A DNA stretch of 64,000 nt from Euryodendron excelsum (Eukaryota > Streptophyta > Magnoliopsida > Ericales > Pentaphylacaceae). The translations under genes were made by a program, and so were the position numbers. Shown here in pieces: positions 24,314 to 36,990 of the stretch (the stretch's first letter is position 1; each line of letters opens with the position of its first letter). The DNA lies in assembly GCA_033060915.1 (NCBI GenBank), contig CM065390.1:17952001-18016000 (forward strand). The letters are read 5' to 3'. The notes under the pieces were generated by a model. The model saw nothing but the letters and a program-made list of their open reading frames with translations, ran no database searches and had not been told where the DNA came from.

Positions 24314-25394
24314 TGATTGTACTATAACAGTATAATTTACATGTTTTAATTAGTTATTTGTTAGCCTTAGAATAGGTTTAATTATGTTGTTTTAGTCCTA
24401 ATTCGTTACTAAGTTTTATGTATGTTTTCAGGAATTCTAGCTTAAAAAGGAGAAATTCACGTTAAATTGGAAAAAGGCGTTTGAAGTGTGTTCGACGGCC
24501 GTTCGAATGGTGCGGCGGGTTTCCTATTTTTCTGCTGCCTATATAAGCTGGGACTGAACCTCTTTTAGGGGGATTCGAGGGTTGACGTCTTTTCTAGGTT
24601 TTAGGAGTAGTTTTAAAAGTAGATTGGAGTATTTTATTCATAGTTTTCATTCAATTTTCAATTCTTGTAATCAGATTACTTAATCTTTTAATATATTTTC
24701 AATATAACTTTGCGTATCTATGATTATGATGAGTAGCTACATTCTATCTTGGGATCAATTGAAGATCTTGGATGAATAAAGGAGGTATGATTTTGGTTTT
24801 AAAGTTAAATTTTTTGATTTTCTTTCTTCTTCTTCTTCGTTCTAGAAACTTTTGAAAACCTGGGCATTTGATTATGTTTGGTAACGTTTATACGTGAATC
24901 TATATTCAGTATATGCGCTGCACGAATCGATGTTCGGTAACGTTTATGCATGAATCTATATCTAGTATATGCGCTGCGCGAATTGATAGTACTCGTTCTT
25001 GATTCTAACAACCCGATTTATTCTAGAAGTTGAAGCTTTGAAGAACATTTGGTTTTATCGCTAAATCTTTCGAATCCGAGACTCGCAACGAAGTTGAAGG
25101 ATTTGAGTTATTAAATTATCGCCTTTGGAATTCCAAGAAACATAATTGGTTGGATCGATTGATTCCAGGACTTTTTCAGTTTTCTTAGTTTAGATTAGAT
25201 AACCAATCTTTCCTTAACCTAAAATCAAAATTTTGTTTGTTGGAGTGTTTTTCCTAAGATTTTTGATCCACGATAAATTCTCCTATTTATGTAAACCATC
25301 TTCTTTATGGGATCGACCTCGTACTTACGAGAAATTATTACTACATCGCGGCCATGCACTCGAAGTTAAGTATCACCATTTTAGGGAGCGACCA
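24314..25394 (+). repeat. 5' LTR of the nested Athila-like element
   Basis: It contains TATATAAGCTGGGA near 24540 as probable promoter box, and two copies of a 56-bp repeat starting GGTAACGTTTAT (24880, 24936). Confidence 0.85.
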
Positions 25395-25659
25395 AGTTTT
25401 TGACGTCGTTGCTGGGAAAGCTGTGTTCTACGTTGGTGGACAAGCCTTAGAGATTCTATTTTAGAGGAAGCACTTCACCATCAGTCTACAAACACGAGGG
25501 AACTCAATAACTCTTTTGGGTAACTTCATTCCATCTTTTATTTTTGAGCATTTATTTTTGTTTTTCTTTTGGTTACATTGGGTTTATGCATCGTTGTTAG
25601 GGGATTGGGAGAATAGGTTGTTTTCATATACTTGTTGGTTGGTCTTGCATACATCTTAT

Positions 25660-26548
25660 TCATGAATTATCCTTGGAGTATTTATAGTTCTTCTTCATAC
25701 ACGGCACAACCACAAGGCTATTATCCACTTCTAACCTATTTGGAGTGGAGCTCTTAAGCTTCACCATATGCTTTTTATGAACAATTACCACAACAACCAT
25801 ACTACCATGCACCACCTTCGTCTCCACCATATGCTTATGATTCATATACACCTGCTACTTCACCTTACACGTTTCACGAGACATATCCGTTATTATCTTA
25901 TCAACCTTTGATAGAGAATCAAGAGAACATGTAGTCATCTTACATTCCATATCACACAGGTATGTCAACAGGGTTTAAGAAAACTAATAAAGAGGTACAA
26001 GCTGACACTCTTGCACAAATTCGTAGGGAATTAGATGAACTAACTAACGATTGGCCCTGTTAACACAAGAGCCAATGGATCGCGAGAAGGAAGAGCTTCT
26101 GGCTCGACCTCGAGATGATCCTACATATGAGATGTTCACAATTTCATAGATGAGTCATCATGAGCAAAGTCTCTCTATTATCGCCCTTAAGACTGAACAT
26201 GAAATAGAGAACATCAACGTTCCCGTGGTGTTTGATCCAAGGGAAGACATTTTTAGGGTGAATGACGATGAGAATAAGGTTAAAGAAGAGGTACTTATTC
26301 GTCCTGAGGTTTTTGAACTGAAAGAAGTGATACCTAAATAAGAGGTGAACGAGGAAGGAACAATGGAGAGTGAGGGAGAGGAACCCAAGAGAGAGGAGCC
26401 CAAGATTAAGGACTCCCAACAAGAAAAGGTGACCGAGGAAGGAGTAATGGAGAGTGAGATATCCTATACTCCTCTTCAACATGAATTGAGCCTTAACATC
26501 CCTATCATGCAAGATTCTTTATTCTTTATCCTTTACAAACTTGCATAA
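25660..26548 (+). pseudogene. Degenerate coding interior of the nested element
   Basis: A broken plus-strand frame begins near 25662 and is rich in Tyr, Pro and Ser (PYAYDSYTPATSPYTFHE), followed by NKEVQADTLAQIRRELDEL. It then becomes a Glu/Lys-rich tail (26150-26548) with repeated EEPK and EEG(T/V)MESE phrases. In-frame stops occur at several points. It resembles the gag-side coding region of non-autonomous Athila-type elements in position only; I do not recognise a domain. The acidic tail is probably disordered. Confidence 0.45.
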
Positions 26549-28597
26549 GTGTTTTGTATAATTTTAAGCTCCATAATATTCGTAAATATGCATATTTATT
26601 AATGTTAAACTCATTACTAATGGTAAATGATAAGTGGCTCCATGCAAGCAAACACTCTCGATGTGGTGTTGGATAGTCTTCTCTTGTGTATTTTGGTAGT
26701 GTAGGAGTAGTTAGGTAATTTTTGCTTTCTTTTATTTTGTTTTTAGAGTTCTTCCCCAGTTGGGGAGAAAGGATGTTGTCCCATCGGTTTTTTCATCCCT
26801 TTTTCATGCATTCATATTTTTGTTTCTCTCTATTTGATGCATTGAGGGCATTGCATTATTCTAGTTGGGGGGAGGGAGACTGTTGGTCTTTTTGTTATGT
26901 TCTTTTCAAATAAATAAAAAATAAATTAAAAATTAAAAAAACTATAAAAAAATTCAAAAATAGTTATATTCTATCAAACCTTGTTATGCTTTATTGAGTA
27001 ATTTTTAGGTATTAGTTCATGATCGATCTATCATTTGAACACTTGGAAGTCTTCGGCAAAGGTTTGATGTATCATATGGTCACACTTTTTCATATACTCT
27101 TTATGTTTACTGTTGCGATTGGAAGTGTTGGAGATTATCTTGAGAAACCATTTGTGTATCCGTGTCTTAGTTAGTATGATGATAAGTTACTTTGTTCCGT
27201 GTTTTTTTACTAAACTTGAGTTGATGATTGATTCACCTTAAATGTTGTGATGTATTGCAAGTTTTTGTTATAAACCCATTATAAGAGAGAGTTTACATTG
27301 TTGTGTACTAGTGTGTTATATGATCTTTCTAGGTTTCTCTCTTATGCATGCATGTCCTTATAAGGTAGAGATTTTATATCTTGTGAGCTTTAGAGCCTAT
27401 TTATCGCTTTTTGAGAGTGATTTACATTTATTTAAGGGTAATTTATTGATATTCATTCATTGAATAGCTTCATTATGTTTGATTTTGGTTTGCATGTTGA
27501 GTATTAGTTGGAGTTATTGTCACTTTATACAATTTTGAAGTTTTGATTTGATGTGATTTTCGAATTATAAAAGTAGAGGCCATTTCATTCGATTGAGCCG
27601 TTCATGTTTATATTTCTTTCTGGATATTCGTATACATATGAGCTTGAAAGTGTGTCAATTTTAAATTTTGGAGTTAGTGCATTGCTTTTATATTTGTGAA
27701 GTTGAAAATGTATGGAGTTGAAAAGTCAAGAAAAGAAAAGAAAAGAAAGAAAGGGATGAAAAGGAGTTAAAAAGAAAAAAATTCAAATGAAAAAGAAGTG
27801 AAGGAAGATGTAAAAAAAAAGTTTGAAATTTATTCAAAAGTTGGAAGCTTGAAAGTGAATGTTCAATGATCATCATGTGTAATGCGCATGTATATGTTGA
27901 AATCTATTACTGTTTTCTATCTTATTACATAGCTCTTCTTTTCTTCACTATCTATATGGACACAATATCCGAAATTATATGAATCTTTAATTCACTTGTG
28001 TATAAGTCATCAATGTGAATTCTCTAATTGTGCTTAAAAAGTAGATTTTCTTTCATGAAGCTATGCCAAGTCGATACACTTACAAATTATTCATTTTTTA
28101 TTCAGAATTGTTCTACTTGCGTGTCTTGTATATTTACTCTTAAAATGAGCTTTTCATTGAGAAATCATGTGTGTTAATGTTTAAATTTGAGTGTATACCT
28201 TATGAGACTTAGATCGAAGTATAAAGGACATAATTGTACGAGTTACGAGACATTAGAGTTATATGCCATTGGTAGTACACTTCAATGTATTCTATTTCTT
28301 CAATACTTTATGCCTTTACCTTGCGATAACTTATGTCTAGGTGGATTGAAACTTGACTTGAATGAGGTTAATATATGTTTCATGTTTTTTGATATCGTAT
28401 TGACATTACATGGATAGATATTTGTGGGTTTTTATCACTGTAAGCTCTCACGAGACACCACTAGTCCGCTAGGGGTAACCTAGGGGTTTAAAGGCTTGGT
28501 GCATATATTAAATACACTCGTGACTCTCACGAAAGTGGATATATTTTTTTGGTTTTATTATTTTGCTAGAGACTAACAAAAGGTTAGTTGGGGGGTG
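26549..28597. other. Non-coding 3' interior of the nested element
   Basis: AT-rich, without pol-like frames. It holds three related purine tracts: AGTTGGGGAGAAAGG near 26758, TAGTTGGGGGGAGGG near 26862 and the PPT TTAGTTGGGGGG at about 28584-28595. Confidence 0.6.
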
Positions 28598-29753
28598 TGA
28601 TTATACTCTAAAAGTATAATTTATATGCTTTAATTAGTTATTTGTTAGCCTTAGAATAGGTTTAATTATGTTGTTTTAGTCCTAATTTGTTACTAACTTA
28701 GTTTTATGTATGTTTTCAAGAATTCTAGCTTAAAAAGGAGAAATTCGCGCTAAATTGGAAAAGGCGTTTGAAGTGTGTTCGAAGGCCGTTCGAACGGTGC
28801 GGCGAGATTTTCTATTTTTTTGCTGCCTATATAAGCTGGGATTGAACCTCTTTTAGGGGGATTCGAGGGTTGATTGCTTTTTTAGGTTTTAGGAGTAGTT
28901 TTAGGAGTAAATTGGAGTATTTTACTCATAGTTTTAATTCAATTTTCAATTTCTATAATCAGATTAATCAGTTTTTCAATATATTTTTTATACAACTTTG
29001 CGTATCTATGATTATGATGAGTAGCTAGATTCTATCTTGGGATCAATTGTGAAGATCAATTGAAAATCTTGGAAGAATGAAGGAGGTACGATTTTGGTTT
29101 TAAAGTTAAATTTTTTGGTTTTCTTTCTTCTTCTTCTTCGTTCTAGAAACTTTTGAAAACTTGGGCGTTTGATTATGTTTGGTAACGTTTACGTGAATCC
29201 ATATTCAGTATATGCGCTACGCGAATCAATATTTGATAATGTTTATGCGTGAATCTATATCCAGTATATATATGCACTGCGCGAATCGATATTCGGTAAT
29301 GTTTATGCGTGAATCTATATCTAGTATATGCACTGCGCGAATCGACGGTATTCGTCCTTGATTCTAACAACCCGATTTATTCTAGAAGTTGAAGCTTTAA
29401 AGGACACTTGGTTTTATTGCTAAATCTTTCGAATCCGAGATTCGTGACGAAGTCGAAGGATTTGAGTTATTAAATTATCACGTTCGAAATTTTAAGAAAC
29501 GCAATTGGTTAGATTGATTGATTCTAAGACTTTTTCAGTTTTCTTAGTTTGGATTAGATAACCAATCTTTTCTCAACCTAAAGTCAGATTTTTATTTATT
29601 GGAGTGTTTTTCCTAAGATTTTTTATCCACGGTAAGTTTACCTATTTACGTAAACCATCTTCTTTATGGGATCGACCTCGTACTTACGAGAAATTATTAC
29701 TACATCGCAGCTATGCACTTGCGGTTAAGTATCACCCTTTTAGGGAGCGATTA
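28598..29753 (+). repeat. 3' LTR of the nested Athila-like element
   Basis: It matches the 5' LTR but is about 75 bp longer, largely because the 56-bp internal repeat occurs three times (29181, 29233, 29294) instead of twice. Confidence 0.85.
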
Positions 29754-29758
29754 AAGCG

Positions 29759-30892
29759 TCTTCACATGAATTGTTCTCTTTGATCCTGACTTTAGGGCCG
29801 CTGCCAGAGTTGCTAAAGCATCGGCATGAGCGTTGCTATCGCGGCTGATCTGATGGAGTTTGTATTTGTTGAATTTGCCAATGAGCTCTTTTGCCTTTGC
29901 CAGGTATTGTGCCATCTTGTTATTTTTTGCCGCATACTCTCCCATAATCTGGTTAACTGCCAACTAGGAATCTGAATAAATAGCTATCTCGGCAATTTTG
30001 AGCTTTATAGCTCAGTGCAGTTTGGCAAGCAGTGCCTCGTATTCTGACTTATTATTTGACGCAGCAAACTCCAATTTTATTGCTTGCTCTAATGCCATAC
30101 CATTTGGCGTGATTAGGACTATGCCCGATCCTGCCCCCTATCGTTGGATGCTCCATCAATAAAGAGCTTCCAATGATTATTATTCTCCCATATCTCCAAG
30201 GGGGGTTCGCGATTTGATTGATCAGCATTAAGTGTCTAAATGGGTTCCCGAGGAAGTTCAATAGAAAATTCAGTAATAAAATCTGCAAGTACTTGGCCTT
30301 TCACTGCCGACCTAGGTAGGAATTTGATGTCGAACTATCTCAACTCTACCGCCCATTTCACTAGTCTTCTTGAGAAGTCGGCTCTTCTGAAAAGTGGCTT
30401 TAGCTGATGGTCTGTGAGGACATTGATGGTATGGGCCCTAAAGTAGTGCACCAACTTTCGTGACGCCATTACCAACGCTAGGGCCAACTTCTCCAGTGGA
30501 AGATATCTGCTCTCCGCTCCTAAAAGAGTTTTGCTGATGTAGTAGACTGGTTTTTGTAGCCTATCTTGCTGGCAAAGTAAGATGACACTGACCGCATGAT
30601 TTGATACTGCCAGGTAGAGATAGAGATCTTCATGTTTCAGCAGTGTAGAAAGTAGAGGTGGCTAGGCCAAATATTTCTTTAGGTCGGCAAGGGCCTGGTC
30701 ACAATCAGGACCCCAGTTGAACTACTCCATTTTTTTCAAAAGTTGGAATAATGGATGGCACTTATCTGAAGATCGGTTGATGAACCTGTTGAGAGCTACT
30801 GCTATTTCAGTCAACTTTTGGACTTCCTTGATGTTCTTCGGGGCCTGGATATTCTGGATTGCATTTATTTGATTCGGGTCTGCTTTAATCCC
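29759..30892 (-). pseudogene. Tat RNase H and RT-thumb remnant
   Basis: The minus-strand frame is broken. From 29963 down it reads NQIMGEYAAKN, YLAKAKELIGKFNKYKLHQI and SRDSNAHADALATLAAAL, the end of the RNase H domain (the Asp of NAHADALA is a usual active-site neighbour). Pieces of the preceding connection and RT end lie up to 30892. The nested Athila-like element cuts the frame at 29758. Confidence 0.75.
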
Positions 30893-31456
30893 CTAGTGTG
30901 TAACTAAAAATTCCAGAAACTTTCCAAAGCTTACCTCGAACACACATTTAGAGACATTCAGCCTCATCTTATAGCTTTTGAGGATGTCGAAGACTTCCAT
31001 TAGATCGGCCAAGTGCTGTCTGCCGACCTTGCTTTTGACCACCATGTTGTCGATGTACACCTCAACAATGCTGTCAATGTGTTGCTTAAACATTTTGGTG
31101 ACCAATCTCTGATAGGTGGTGCCTTTGTTCTTCAAACCAAAGGGCACTTTGTAACAAAAGATGCCCTTTAGGGTGATAAAGACAGTTTTTTCTTGGTCCT
31201 TTTCATAGAGCGAGATCTGATGGTACCCGCGATAGGCATCTAGGAAACTCATCCTTTCATGTCCAGCCGTTGCATCCACGAGGTGGTCAATCTTTGAAAG
31301 AGGGACAGGGTCCTTGGGGCATGCCTTAGTTAAGTCAATGAAGTCTATACAAACCCTCCACTTGCCATTCTTCTTCTTCACTACCACCACTGTGTTTGAG
31401 AGCCAACGTGGGTAATAGACTTCCCGTATTGCCCCCGCTTCAAGGAGCTTGTCCAC
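30893..31456 (-). pseudogene. Tat reverse transcriptase core
   Basis: 187 open codons on the minus strand with the usual RT series: [78 protein letters not shown] and [10 protein letters not shown]. The catalytic box should read Y(I/V)DD; here the second Asp is Asn (GAC to AAC), which should abolish activity. Other Tat consensus positions are also altered, and the residue between V and P in the KV-PFGL motif is missing. The frame continues with errors on both sides. Confidence 0.9.
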
Positions 31457-32430
31457 CTCTTCGATTACAACGTCAACATGCTAAGTAGCTGCCCTCCTTC
31501 CCTTCTAGACCACAAGTCGGCACTATGGGTCCACGCTAAGTCTGTGGTCAGCTACTTCTGGGTCAATTCCTGGCATGTCATACGATGTCCAGGAAAATAC
31601 TTCCATGTACTCTCTCAATAGATGGATTAATGATTTCTCTTCAGATTTGGGCCGTGAAATGCCAAGAGCAAAGTACTTTTCTTCACTGTGCCGATCTATG
31701 TAAACCTTTTTCAGGTCCTTAACGGCCTTATTTTTTGGTAATAGCCCGACATCATCAATCGTGGGCACGTCTTCGTGAAGTTTCATCATCTGTACCTTAC
31801 CTATTTTTTCCTTCGTGGCGCATGCCATCAAGAAGCACTGTTTAGCCGCTACTTGATCCCCTCTTATCTCTCCTACTCCACCCAGAATAGGAAAATGGAT
31901 CAGCTGATGATAGGACAAAGTTATGGCTTTCATAAGGTACAACCATGTCCGACCCATGATTACATTTTAGGGGGAGGGCACATTAACCACCAGGAACTTT
32001 GTTTAAATAATGATCCCCCCTACAGTAATTGGGATAATGACCTTTCCCAATGGCCAGACTATGTCTGAGCTGAATCCTACCAAGGGGTTCAAAGATTGTT
32101 GGATATCAGCGTCTTTCAGTCCTAGCTTCTTGAAGAGTTCATAGAATATAACTTCGGAGAAGCTTCCTTAATCAATTAGCAGCCATTTTACATCACAGTC
32201 CCCCAGTGGTAGCGTTACCACTAACGCGTCATTGTGTGGTAGTTGTACCCCTACCAGGTCATCATCGGTGAAGGTTATGGCCTCAGCTCTACTGTCGACC
32301 TTTGCCTTTTTGTTAGGGGCTTCCAACTGTATTACCTCCCTAAGGTGCGCTACTCTCCGAATTTGCACCCGGTATCTGTGTGGGTCTATAGTTGCTGATT
32401 CTATCAATCCATGGAGGACGTTGATTACTT
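31457..32430 (-). pseudogene. Tat protease and RT N-terminal region
   Basis: Open pieces at 31957-31523 (VGEIRGDQVAAKQCFLMA, KKVYIDRHSEEKYFALGI, EYMEVFSWTSYDMPGIDPEV) match the segment between protease and RT in Tat elements, where FAWSYEDMPGLDP is usual. 32407-32168 is an upstream protease-side piece with NDALVVTLPLGDCDVKWLLID. The frame is disrupted by stops. Confidence 0.75.
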
Positions 32431-34068
32431 GAATAAGTTCAGCTCTAACTTCCTTTTGGGGAGCGGCTTCCTATTTCGTCTACTCTGCCTCTCGCTTTGT
32501 TTTTTCTCGATCGATGTATTGGTCAAGGTGTCTCGCCTTTGCCAATTCTTTTAAGTGGTTCTTTAGATTCTAGCAATTCTCTATCTGATGCCCTTTTTCC
32601 CTATGATAAGAATAGAACTTTCTCTGGTCTTAGGCGATAAGGTCTCCTCCCAGCTTTGGGGGCCACTTGAAGAAGGGCTTGTCTCGTATTTGGGGAAAAT
32701 TTTGTAGATTAGGTCTGTAAAGACTGTGTTGACCCCTTCTATAAATTTCCTGCCTGAATGTTGTTGTTTTCCTCACGTCTGGGCTTCTTACTTCTACGCC
32801 CATCTTTCTTCTCAGTCTTCTCGCCGACTTTTTCCTGCATCAGCTGTGCTACATCCTCTTCCCCCCCTGTATACTGTTCAATCCTTAACATTATGTCTTG
32901 TATATGGGTTACTAGTTTCTTCATGAGAAATTGCCTCAACCGATGTTATTTGGGAAGACCGATTTTGAACTATGCAACAGCCAACTGCTTGTTACAGTCC
33001 TCTATTTCATTGTAAGCCTCCCAGTATCTTTATGAGTACGAGCGTAATCCCTCGTCATTTTTCTTCTGCAAGGTCAGTAAGTAGTCCACCTCTTTTGGCT
33101 GCTTGCTGTTGGCAATGAACTAATTAGTGAATAGCTTGGCAAGTTGTCTCTAGCTTGATATTGACCTAGACTGTAACTTATCGAACAATCGTGGAGCTAC
33201 CTCTCCCAAGCTTGAAGGGAAAACTCGACACATAAGTGAATCATCATAGCTCAATAACGCCATCATCTGCTTGTAGTGCCGAACATGGGTAATGGGATCC
33301 GACTTCCCATCATAAAGAGTGAACTTTGGTGGGGCAAATTTCCTAAGAGGTCGGCATGTCTCAATCTTTTCTGTGAAGGGGGTGGAAGCAATCTGGTCCA
33401 TGGCTCTTCTGGCTATATCCTGGGTTGTCTGCCTTTTTTGGTGCTTATTCCGGTTATTGAGCCGGTCTTCCAGCCACTTGTCCCAGTTCTGCTGCTCTGG
33501 CTAGACCCTTGCCGAGTCTCTTGCTGGTGTTCGATTCCTCCAGGGCTTCCGATCTTCACGTCGTTTCCATATAGTGCCCTGTGTTGGCTGTATGGCTCCC
33601 TGTTGCATGTGCGGCCGGGGGGCTCATATTTCATGAATTCGACCTCCTTCTCTACCGCCGATCTGGTTATCTCTCTAGTACTCGTCTATCTCGTTTGGCA
33701 ATCGCTTCAATTGTCGACCTGAGGTGGGCAATTTCTTCATCCCGCTGCTAGATCTCCCGCTCAGTTATTCGGAGCCACAATATGTTGGGAACTCGGCCAC
33801 TAGATGGTGATGAATTCAAGTTCCTTCAATAATGCGTTTGACGGTTTGGATTTCAGGCATACTGCAAAGCCCGTGCTAGACCCTTATGTTCTTCCAATCA
33901 GTTGCCTCTAGGGAATCGTATCTCCAATATGATGAAGTGTCCTCCGGGAGTCCGCACCGAATCATCATGCCTACTTGATTGGTGTGCGGCGTCGTGACTT
34001 TGAACGTCATAACTGTCATCTAGTTCCCTATTGGTGGGATCAACTTCTCCGAGATAGTTGGTACTCAT
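32431..34068 (-). pseudogene. Tat gag remnant
   Basis: The minus-strand start is near 34068 (MSTNYLGEVDP). Downstream is a retrotransposon-gag core at 33401-33150 (RKFAPPKFTLYDGKSDP, HVRHYKQMMALLSYDD, MCRVFPSSLGEVAPRLF), then a Lys/Arg-rich part at 32939-32739 and the region where the zinc knuckle would lie. Several stops. Gag would form the virus-like particle of an active copy. Confidence 0.75.
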
Positions 34069-34082
34069 TGTTGTGTGGATCT

Positions 34083-34101
34083 TTCCACAGAAGGCGCTCA
34101 T
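34083..34101 (-). promoter_or_regulatory. Degraded primer-binding site of the Tat element
   Basis: Immediately inside the 5' LTR the element strand reads ATGAGCGCCTTCTGTGGAA. This resembles the GGCGCCGTCTGTGGGAA form that follows many Tat LTRs. Confidence 0.5.
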
Positions 34102-34629
34102 TGTAGGTGAAATTTTTAGGAAGGCCCGATTGAACTCTCGAAACCGTTTTGATGAGCAAGAACTATCTGCAAGAGAAGAAGACAATGAGAATGTCTCAAC
34201 CCTTTTTGGGTCGAAGGCACTTCGATGATTAAGTTAACAAGGTTAACCACAATAAGTCGAATAAAATAATAGAGAGCTAGAACTCAAGTGAACGTCCCTC
34301 ATACCTTTAAGTGTATGGGGGTATTTATAGTCTTCAGAATACCATGTTCCCTTTGGGAATTGGAGTTACTTTCTTATCAGGAATCCTTGTTGATAAAGTC
34401 GATTTAATGCTTTGGACTTATCTTTTATTTGTCCTAATTCACTTAGGAATATGATTTGTATTATAGACTTCATTAATCCTTGTACCTTTTGGATTAGGAT
34501 CCAAGGGCCAGGCACTTTGGGCTCCTACCTCTGATCGACATGGGTTTCACCTGATAGGCCAGCACTCATGGGCCGACCTTACTAGGATGGTCCCTCCTGG
34601 TCTTGGGCTTAGCTCTTATTGAGCCCACA
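34102..34629 (-). mobile_element. 5' LTR of the Tat-lineage element
   Basis: 528 bp, starting TGTGGGCTCAATAAGAGC and ending CACCTACA on the minus strand. A TATAAATACCCCC box lies at about 34321-34333. It contains the phrase ACTTAATCATCGAAGTGCC, related to the CATCGGAGTGCC typical of plant Ty3/gypsy LTRs. Confidence 0.85.
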
Positions 34630-34826
34630 AATATTTACCTATATTTGCAAGAGGTGTGTAAGGTTATGGGATGGCTTACTCTGATGTACTTTATATTTAC
34701 ATATGGTTGGCCCATGGTTATATAAAGTAATGATGTTTATTCCACTGTGTTCTATTTTCGGGTGTAGATTAAGGTGTTGTTTGCAAGTACGGTGACCTAT
34801 GCGATCACGCCTCTTCTAATGTGACA
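34630..34826 (+). mobile_element. Right part of the long Tekay/Del-like LTR
   Basis: This continues the sequence cut at 19061. It ends CACGCCTCTTCTAATGTGACA, after which copia sequence resumes. The right boundary is approximate. Confidence 0.45.
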
Positions 34827-36838
34827 TTAATGATGTCTAATTGAGATTAATCCATAGTTGTATAATATAATCCAGAAGATAAGGTAGCAATTTTTTCTAA
34901 TAGATGCTTATGACATGAAACAATAGAAGTAATGTAAAGATATTCTTTATTACCTTCATTTGTTGTCTCTATATGATACCCATTACTACATATCTTTAAA
35001 ATTGAGCAAATTCTTTGTTACTCTAGTTGAATACATAACATCAACAATATGAAATTTTGTTCCTTTTGGCAACAATATATTGGCTCTTTCGGAACTTGAC
35101 TCTTCCAAAGCCTCTAATCAATTTTGTAATGCCTATATTGTCTTAACATTAATTTTAGCTAATGTTAAGTTTATAAAATATTTTTCTTTCAAAGAATTAT
35201 GTGCGTTATGGCACTGTCTGGTAAACATATGTATTCCCTATTTATCTTTAAAATAATTGAGGCATTGGTACGATCCATGCCTTCATATGCAAAATATATA
35301 TGAAGTTTCAATCTTAGAAGGCAAATAGTGCTAGAAATTGTAAACATAACATATGGAGGTATACATTATCAATTTAATAATCAAATTTGTAAAAATTTAT
35401 TTCTATAATAGAAATCTATTTAATATTTAACCATACTATAGGTACGTGACCAGTACTATAGGTATGTGATCAATGAAACATATTTAAAATTCTTTAAAGG
35501 CTTATTCAGCAAACATTTTTTTTATTTTATTTTGCTCCCACATTATTTCACTTTGGATACTATTATCAATTGACAGATTATACCTTCAGGATAACTCCAT
35601 AATTTTAAGATATGACGTTGCGATCACATTTGCGGCAATATCCACGACCATAAAATAAAATAGCATTCAATTCAAGAAATAAAATATAATTGGCCAAATG
35701 TATTAGCTAATCATCGTTATCAATTTTATGCGATCTCACAATATTGCAGATTTTATCCACATTTTTTTCATTGTGAATTGATTTGAATATATTCGTACCA
35801 CTAGTAAATATAGTCATGCAACTTCAGGTGCATTCAAATATAATTTTACAACTCCAAGCGTATTTACCGATAATCTTGTAACTTTAGATGCATTTATTGA
35901 TAATTTTGGAACTCCAAGTGTATTTAATCATAGTGAGCTTTTAAAAAGATTACAGTTTTATGTCATTCGTATTTTTCTTTTTACAAAAATTCAATGATGA
36001 CATAATGATAAACGAAAATAGGCAGTGTGCTAACCATAATAACTATAGTTAAACAATTAAATCAACAAAAATTAAAGGCTGCATGCAGACCATAATAAGC
36101 AACACTAATTAAATAAACGGCATGCAGGTCTTAATAAACATTCTACAGTAATACTTAATTTCTTCTATTTAATTGAATTTCTAAAACAATACATATAATA
36201 AAATGTAATTAGAATAATATAATCTGACAACCATAAGTTAATGATCGCGTAAAACCGCTACCGAACATATTAATATTAAGTGAGTGTTATGATAAAAAAC
36301 AACAAACTCATAAAAAAAAAACCAACAGAAATTTAAAAAGTATTGCGTAATATACTATTCATTTAATATTATTTATTATATAATTACTATACAAACGTTA
36401 TTTATGAATAGTAGTTATACTATTCATCTAATATTTATCAATTATAAATAGTAAGACTACTATTGATAAATAGTATTCATTATTATGCAATTGATGTGGT
36501 ATATATATATATGTATATGTATAAAATATCATTGTTATCACTAAACTTGTTCCAATTTTAGTTTTTGTTCGAATTTAAATTGTTTATAACTTTTAATCTA
36601 GACATCAAAATATAGTTAACTCACATGTTTATGAAAAGATATTAAATTAAAGATTCTAGATGTATAAATATCATAAGCCTAAAATTTAAGATATGTAAGA
36701 AATAAACCAACAAAGTTTTGAATTTTAAAATATCTTTTTTACATCTACGTCAAACGAAAATGAGTTTTCTTATAAAATGTCACCGATTGAATTATGTTAT
36801 TATAGGCTATAACATACTAAAAAAACAGGCTAACTGAA
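34827..36838 (-). pseudogene. Ty1/copia gag and protease-side remnant
   Basis: The minus strand at 35210-34850 reads LHNSLKEKYF, ANILLPKGTKFHI, TKNLLNFKDM, NGYHIETTNEGN and EKIATLSSGLYYTT. This is the GAG-pre-integrase/protease stretch that precedes the WHDRLGHP region of copia elements, and it resumes at 16,8xx on the other side of the inserted elements. The remainder up to 36838 is AT-rich and decayed beyond safe reading, with gag expected there. Stops are numerous. Confidence 0.75.
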
Positions 36839-36860
36839 CACTACAAGAAAATGGGCCATT

Positions 36861-36990
36861 TGCGACGGAGTTTTTTGCGACGGCTTCATTGCCGTCGCAA
36901 ATACCATCATTTGTGACGGCAAAGTTTCCGTCGCAAAAACATTTCATTGGTGACGGCCTTGTTGCGACGGCAGTCATTCCCGTCGCAAAA
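36861..36990. repeat. Left subterminal repeats of the CACTA element
   Basis: Several direct and inverted copies of TTTGCGACGG / CCGTCGCAAA and variants (TTTGTGACGG, GGTGACGG). These would be the binding sites of a TNPA-like protein. Confidence 0.85.

Larger units (their letters stand above)
24314..29753 (+). mobile_element. Non-autonomous Athila-like LTR element nested in the Tat element
   Basis: The LTRs are 24314-25394 and 28598-29753, both starting TGATT(G/A)TACT and highly similar. The flanking pentamers are GAGCG (24309-24313) and AAGCG (29754-29758), a one-mismatch target duplication. A primer-binding site follows the first LTR (TTTTTGACGTCGTTGCTGGG, 25397-25416), the Athila/Tat type. 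The polypurine tract AGTTGGGGGG precedes the second LTR. An internal GATGCATTGAGGGCATTGCA, followed by CTAGTTGGGGGGAGGG at 26862, is typical of Athila 3' interiors. The 3.2-kb interior encodes no protease, RT, RNase H or integrase, so it must use another element's enzymes. Confidence 0.85.
19062..34629 (-). mobile_element. Whole Tat-lineage Ty3/gypsy retrotransposon (with nested insertion)
   Basis: Order in element orientation: 5' LTR (34629-34102), primer-binding site, gag, protease, RT, RNase H (split by the nested element), integrase, minisatellite, antisense gene, PPT, 3' LTR (19588-19062). Without the nested 5.4 kb it is about 10.1 kb. The pol order and the extra gene between integrase and 3' LTR are typical of the Tat lineage. 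All frames are broken. Confidence 0.85.
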
